Positions 32,866 through 33,467 of a stretch of DNA of 33,467 nt are shown here, piece by piece (position 1 is the first letter of the stretch; the number at the start of each line of letters is the position of its first letter). This DNA is from Bacteroidales bacterium. Lineage in GTDB: Bacteria > Bacteroidota > Bacteroidia > Bacteroidales > VadinHA17. Position numbers and translations under genes: made by a program. Location: positions 68,788 to 102,254 of the forward strand of contig PMBC01000046.1 of NCBI GenBank assembly GCA_003152835.1, read 5' to 3'. The notes below the pieces were generated by a model that saw only the letters and a program-made list of their open reading frames with translations, was not told the origin of the DNA and did not search any database.

Positions 32866-33467
32866 ATGCAGAAACAAGGTAAAATATGGCATTGGCTGGC
32901 TGTTGCTCTTTTGTCGCTGATATGGGGCACCAGTTACATTCTAATGAAAAAGGGACTGCGGTCTTTCTCAACATATCAGATGGCTTCCCTTAGAATCCTT
33001 ATTTCATTTGTATGCCTGCTCCCGGTTGCCCTGCGCAGCTTGCCAAAACTTAATAAGAATAACTTCCGTTCTATTCTAATAATAGGCTTTTTCGGAAGCG
33101 GAATACCTGCGTTTCTTTATCCTCTTGCCCAGACAAAGATAGACAGTTCTCTCACTGGCATGCTAAACACATTAAGTTCCGCCTTTACTCTGGTAATAGG
33201 CATTATTTTCTATAAAAGAAAAGCTATCAGGTCGCAGATTGCCGGAGTATTTCTGGGGTTTCTGGGAGCAGCAGGACTACTCTATAGCGGCTCTTTCAAT
33301 TTTAATTATTATGGCCTTTTTGTGGTACTTGCCACACTTATGAACGGAATCAGTAATAATGAAGTCAGCACAGTCGAAGGATTGAATGGACTGCAGATAA
33401 CATCCCTTTCTTTTTTTGTGCTAAGTCCATTCGCGCTGGCTCTTCTTCTTAGCACAGACCTCCATGC
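32866..33467 (+). CDS. EamA/DMT-family transporter, 5' part
   Basis: The gene begins at the ATG at 32866 and runs off the window end after 200 codons. The protein is highly hydrophobic with at least five to six membrane segments: WLAVALLSLIWGTSYILMKK, ILISFVCLLPVALRSL, ILIIGFFGSGIPAFLYPLAQ, LNTLSSAFTLVIGIIFYKR, AGVFLGFLGAAGLLYSG and YYGLFVVLATLMNGISNN. The IWGTSYI-KKGL start and LNTLSSAF-ALVIGI region are typical of the first EamA domain of drug/metabolite exporters. A second EamA half is expected beyond the window. The substrate cannot be predicted. Confidence 0.88.
   Translation, partial: MQKQGKIWHWLAVALLSLIWGTSYILMKKGLRSFSTYQMASLRILISFVCLLPVALRSLPKLNKNNFRSILIIGFFGSGIPAFLYPLAQTKIDSSLTGMLNTLSSAFTLVIGIIFYKRKAIRSQIAGVFLGFLGAAGLLYSGSFNFNYYGLFVVLATLMNGISNNEVSTVEGLNGLQITSLSFFVLSPFALALLLSTDLH

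Overview
The window looks like a chromosomal segment from a member of the Bacteroidota, most likely an anaerobic member of the Bacteroidales/Marinilabiliales. This rests on several signs. A type IX secretion sorting tail is present at 32175-32654. Intergenic regions carry repeated copies of the Bacteroidota -7 promoter element TAnnTTTG. The cell-envelope cluster is in the order typical of the phylum (two outer-membrane barrels, uppS, bamA, two Skp/OmpH chaperones, murI). A gamma-alpha fused KorA/KorB 2-oxoacid:ferredoxin oxidoreductase points to anaerobic metabolism. There are no tRNA or rRNA genes, CRISPR arrays, transposases or phage genes. Almost everything is core or conserved chromosome, with gene-to-gene gaps under about 220 bases.

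Layout: 1-1076 (+) holds the tail of folE followed by fabD, then a small imperfect palindromic repeat. 1213-10592 (-) holds korA-korB, an intrinsic terminator, and then two adjacent giant paralogues. These join two receiver-like domains (plus a GAF-like domain in the longer one) to a PEP-synthase/PPDK-type ATP-grasp domain. They lack the phosphohistidine and PEP-binding domains of true dikinases. This pair is the least understood content of the window and the best candidate for an undescribed system. 10720-19015 (-) is the envelope and NAD cluster: CBS protein, nadK, two OMP barrels, uppS, bamA, skp, skp, terminator, murI. The terminator overlaps the most upstream possible murI start, which suggests a shorter GTG-initiated MurI.

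19108-20628 (+) is pdxJ and an alpha/beta hydrolase. 20664-22008 (-) is udk and an overlapping DEDDy 3'-5' exonuclease. 22188-24589 (+) is manA, a MORN-repeat lipoprotein and engB, preceded by a striking repeat block at 22052-22169. 24653-27413 (+) is prs, rplY, pth and hslR, a nucleotide and translation-support group with its own promoters. 27556-30778 (+) is a tight three-gene set (GPT2-like acyltransferase, short-chain dehydrogenase, two-domain VOC protein) that looks like an uncharacterised lipid-related operon. 30805-32654 (-) is a lipoprotein M19 dipeptidase and a very small T9SS-sorted secreted protein with a strong terminator. The window ends inside an EamA/DMT transporter gene (+).

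Functionally, the window supplies precursors (FolE, FabD, PdxJ, NadK, Prs, Udk), builds the outer membrane (UppS, BamA, Skp, MurI), and supports translation and ribosome maturation (EngB, L25, Pth, HslR). It also contains ferredoxin-linked 2-oxoacid metabolism beside the receiver-coupled ATP-grasp proteins. All calls are from reading the sequence; no database search was run.
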